Shown here: in pieces, positions 62,158 through 64,000 of the stretch
Layout: each line of letters begins with the position of its first letter
Numbering within the stretch: position 1 is the stretch's first letter
Assembly: GCF_042685645.1 (NCBI RefSeq)
Contig: NZ_JBHUNX010000001.1
Location: forward strand, 1,240,001-1,304,000
Length of the DNA stretch: 64,000 nucleotides
DNA from: Salininema proteolyticum
Lineage (GTDB): Bacteria > Actinomycetota > Actinomycetes > Mycobacteriales > Micromonosporaceae
Direction: 5' to 3'
The notes under the pieces: model-generated
The model's database searches: none
Told to the model about the DNA's origin: nothing
The model's input: the letters and a program-made list of their open reading frames with translations, nothing else
Program-made: the position numbers and the translations under genes

Positions 62158-63198
62158 ATGACCGACGAGATCAGCGAAGAGGACTGGAACAGGGCCCTGA
62201 CGGCGGCCACCGCGTCGCCGGAGGAGTCCGACCTCGAGGCGTCCATCCGCCCGGGCAAGCTCGACGACGTCATCGGCCAGGAGCGGGTCCGCGAACAGCT
62301 GCACCTGCTGCTGGAGAGCGCCCTGCGGCGCGGGGCGAGCCCCGACCACCTCCTGCTCAGCGGCCCGCCCGGCCTGGGCAAGACCACCCTCGCCATGATC
62401 GTCGCCGCCGAGCTGGGCGTCGGCCTGCGCCAGACCTCCGGCCCGGCGATCGAGCGCTCGGGCGACCTCGCGGCCATCCTCACGAGCCTGGAGCCGGGGG
62501 AGGTGCTCTTCATCGACGAGATCCACCGCATGGCCCGGCCCGCCGAGGAGCTGCTCTACACGGCCATGGAGGACTTCCGCGTGGACGTGGTGGTCGGCAA
62601 GGGCCCCGGCGCCACCGCCATCCCGCTCGATCTGGAGCCGTTCACGCTCGTCGGGGCCACCACCCGCTCAGGACTGCTCACCGGGCCCCTGCGCGACCGC
62701 TTCGGCTTCCTCGGGCAGCTGGAGTTCTACAACGCCGACGAGCTGGCCTCCATCGTCACGCGCTCGGCGGCCATCCTCGACGTTCCCGTGACGGCCGAGG
62801 GCGCCTCCGAGATCGCCGGGCGCAGCCGCGGCACGCCCCGCATCGCCAACCGCCTCTTGCGCCGGGTCCGCGACTACGCGCAGGTCAAGGGCAACGGATC
62901 GGTCGACCGCTCCATGGCCGACGCCGCGCTCGAGCTCTACGACGTCGACCGCCTGGGGCTCGACCGCCTCGACCGCGCCGTCCTGGAGGCCCTTACCGGG
63001 ACCTTCCGCGGAGGGCCGGTAGGGTTGACGACGATCGCCGTCGCCGTGGGTGAACAACCCGACACCGTGGAGGAGGTCTGCGAGCCCTACCTGGTGCGCA
63101 CCGGTTTGGTCGCCCGTACGCCGCGGGGTAGGGTTGCGACTGCGGCGGCCTGGCAGCACATGGGGAAGAACCCCCCGGAGCAGCTGCCGTTCCACTGA
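62158..63198 (+). CDS. ruvB: Holliday junction branch-migration helicase RuvB
   Basis: A 346-residue AAA+ motor. Walker A is GPPGLGKTTLA, Walker B FIDEIHR, sensor 1 GATTRSGLL, the arginine finger region GPLRDRFGF, and the C-terminal winged helix has GLTTIAVAVGE and RTPRGRVAT. It directly abuts ruvA, with no gap between stop and start codons. It drives branch migration of junctions bound by RuvA. Confidence 0.97.
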   Translation: MTDEISEEDWNRALTAATASPEESDLEASIRPGKLDDVIGQERVREQLHLLLESALRRGASPDHLLLSGPPGLGKTTLAMIVAAELGVGLRQTSGPAIERSGDLAAILTSLEPGEVLFIDEIHRMARPAEELLYTAMEDFRVDVVVGKGPGATAIPLDLEPFTLVGATTRSGLLTGPLRDRFGFLGQLEFYNADELASIVTRSAAILDVPVTAEGASEIAGRSRGTPRIANRLLRRVRDYAQVKGNGSVDRSMADAALELYDVDRLGLDRLDRAVLEALTGTFRGGPVGLTTIAVAVGEQPDTVEEVCEPYLVRTGLVARTPRGRVATAAAWQHMGKNPPEQLPFH

Positions 63199-63277
63199 AT
63201 ACCTTGCCGCAGACGGGCCGGTCCCGCGCGGTAGACTGCGGCCACGCCCGCATTCTGACAAAACGAAAGGCTCAGAC

Positions 63278-63703
63278 GTGCTCGACGTTCCAACCACTCT
63301 CGCCCAGGACGGCGGAGGCAGCATGATCCCCACTCTGCTGTTCATGGTGGCGATCTTCGCCCTGCTGTACTTCGTCATGATCCGCCCGCAGAAGAAGCGC
63401 CAGCGGGAGCAGCAGGAAATGCAGAACACCGTCGCCTCCGGCACCAAGGTCATCACCATCGGCGGCCTCTACGGCACCGTCGTCGAGTCCGACGACGAGA
63501 CGATCACCCTCGAGGCCAGCGACGGCGTCTTCCTCGTCTTCGCCCGCCAGGCCATCGGCCGCGTGATCCCGCCGGAGGAGGAGGCCGCCGCCGAGTCGTC
63601 CGCCGACTCCGACGAGGAGGAGCCCACCCTCACCGACGAGGACCTCGACAAACTCCGCAGCGCGGACGAGGACCCGAAGAAGGACAAGGGCAAGGACTAC
63701 TAG
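63278..63703 (+). CDS. yajC: preprotein translocase accessory subunit YajC
   Basis: A 141-residue single-pass protein. The helix LLFMVAIFALLYFVMIRPQ (about 20-38) leads to KKRQREQQEM and the YajC domain with ASGTKVITIGGLYGTVV. A long acidic tail follows (EEEPTLTDEDLDKLRS). The GTG at 63278 has AAAGG seven bases upstream. It associates with SecDF, whose first codons appear at the end of the window. Confidence 0.94.
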   Translation: MLDVPTTLAQDGGGSMIPTLLFMVAIFALLYFVMIRPQKKRQREQQEMQNTVASGTKVITIGGLYGTVVESDDETITLEASDGVFLVFARQAIGRVIPPEEEAAAESSADSDEEEPTLTDEDLDKLRSADEDPKKDKGKDY

Positions 63704-63962
63704 ATCGGGGCCTGCGCGCGGGTCCGCCGCACGGCGGCGCGCGGGTGAGACGGCCTACGATTAGGGGATTCTAAGGCGTTGACGCGACGCCACCGCGGTC
63801 ATCCGGTCCGGCGGCCCAGGCGGGCCGCCGAAGCGGCCGCAAGGTGGCTGTGGTTACATTGAGGCGCGCCTTACAACTGCCTACGGCACCGCCTGCGGCC
63901 ATGCCCCTCAGACGGTCGGCGCCCCCCGGTCTGTCGAATTGGATCAAGGAAGAGACTGAGCA
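63704..63962. other. 259-base yajC-secD spacer with hairpin
   Basis: A perfect hairpin, CGGCGGCCC/GGGCCGCCG with a four-base loop, lies at 63809-63830; another, CCGCCG/CGGCGG, at 63724-63737. Neither has a T tract. A separate promoter for secD is likely in this spacer, but no clear -35/-10 pair stands out. Confidence 0.4.
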
Positions 63963-64000
63963 TTGGCTAGTGAAACGGGCAAACGACGCCCGCAGAAGAA
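63963..64000 (+). CDS. secD: protein translocase subunit SecD, first codons (cut by window edge)
   Basis: From a TTG at 63963 the frame reads (M)ASETGKRRPQK before the window ends. AAGGAAGAG lies about nine bases upstream. The basic N-terminal peptide just after yajC is what actinobacterial SecD proteins have before their first membrane helix. The identity rests mainly on the conserved yajC-secD order. Confidence 0.65.
   Translation, partial: MASETGKRRPQK

Noticed and set aside
63704..63962. Riboswitch or small RNA in the yajC-secD gap
   Set aside because: Only simple hairpins are present; no known riboswitch core was recognised.

Overview
The window is high-GC actinobacterial chromosome. 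Gene content and order suggest a filamentous actinomycete of the Nocardiopsis/Streptomonospora kind. This is inferred from the conserved run thrS-HIT-pgsA-patA-pimA-pdxS-pdxT-yebC and ruvC-ruvA-ruvB-yajC-secD, from PIM-lipid genes, a DUF397 protein, a PknB-type kinase and frequent GTG/TTG starts. No marker here fixes the genus.

Layout. 1-3.2 kb: the start of an ABC exporter running off the left edge, an alpha/beta hydrolase with a TetR regulator, a divergent secreted cysteine-rich duplicated-domain protein and an orphan DUF397 protein. 3.5-6.8 kb: a PolA-like polymerase facing a DnaQ-type exonuclease-BRCT protein that is translationally coupled to a pentapeptide-repeat protein. 6.8-10.8 kb: LtrA-like membrane protein, NUDIX hydrolase, membrane Ser/Thr kinase. 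10.9-15.4 kb: a branched-chain amino-acid ABC operon (livJ-livH-livMG fusion-livF). 15.5-21.4 kb: MFS pump, FMN reductase and a large secreted protein with three lamin-tail-like repeats and a metallophosphoesterase. 21.7-22.8 kb: a decayed stretch with frameshifted genes, an intact tRNA-Val(CAC) and an inverted partial copy of that tRNA. 22.8-25.1 kb: FhuF-like [2Fe-2S] protein, a CsoR/CstR-type palindrome and a frameshifted amidase.

25-36.7 kb: an OmpR-type two-component system, an SDR, an aldo/keto reductase, GDP-mannose dehydratase, a quinone oxidoreductase, a NarL-type two-component system, a membrane protein, and a TetR/serine-hydrolase divergent pair. The hydrolase's last codons lie inside the first repeat of a small, degenerate, type I-E-like CRISPR array (36.6-37.0 kb) with no cas genes in view. 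37-39 kb: a conserved actinobacterial hypothetical and pyroglutamyl peptidase.

39.2-50.5 kb is core genome: threonyl-tRNA synthetase, then phosphatidylinositol and PIM synthesis (pgsA, patA, pimA), the PLP synthase pair pdxS/pdxT and YebC, interrupted by a GNAT protein and a K+/H+ antiporter. 50.7-54.3 kb is an Ugp-like sugar or glycerophosphodiester ABC importer. 54.5-60.8 kb is accessory: an OafA-type acyltransferase, a DCC protein, an HTH-only regulator with a divergent secreted protein, a Gfo/Idh oxidoreductase and a Bcr/CflA pump. 61-64 kb holds ruvCAB behind a candidate PafBC/RecA-NDp DNA-damage promoter, then yajC and the first codons of secD.

Three homopolymer-length frameshifts within 2 kb (21.9-23.7 kb) could be true decay or assembly error, and that should be settled before interpreting those genes.
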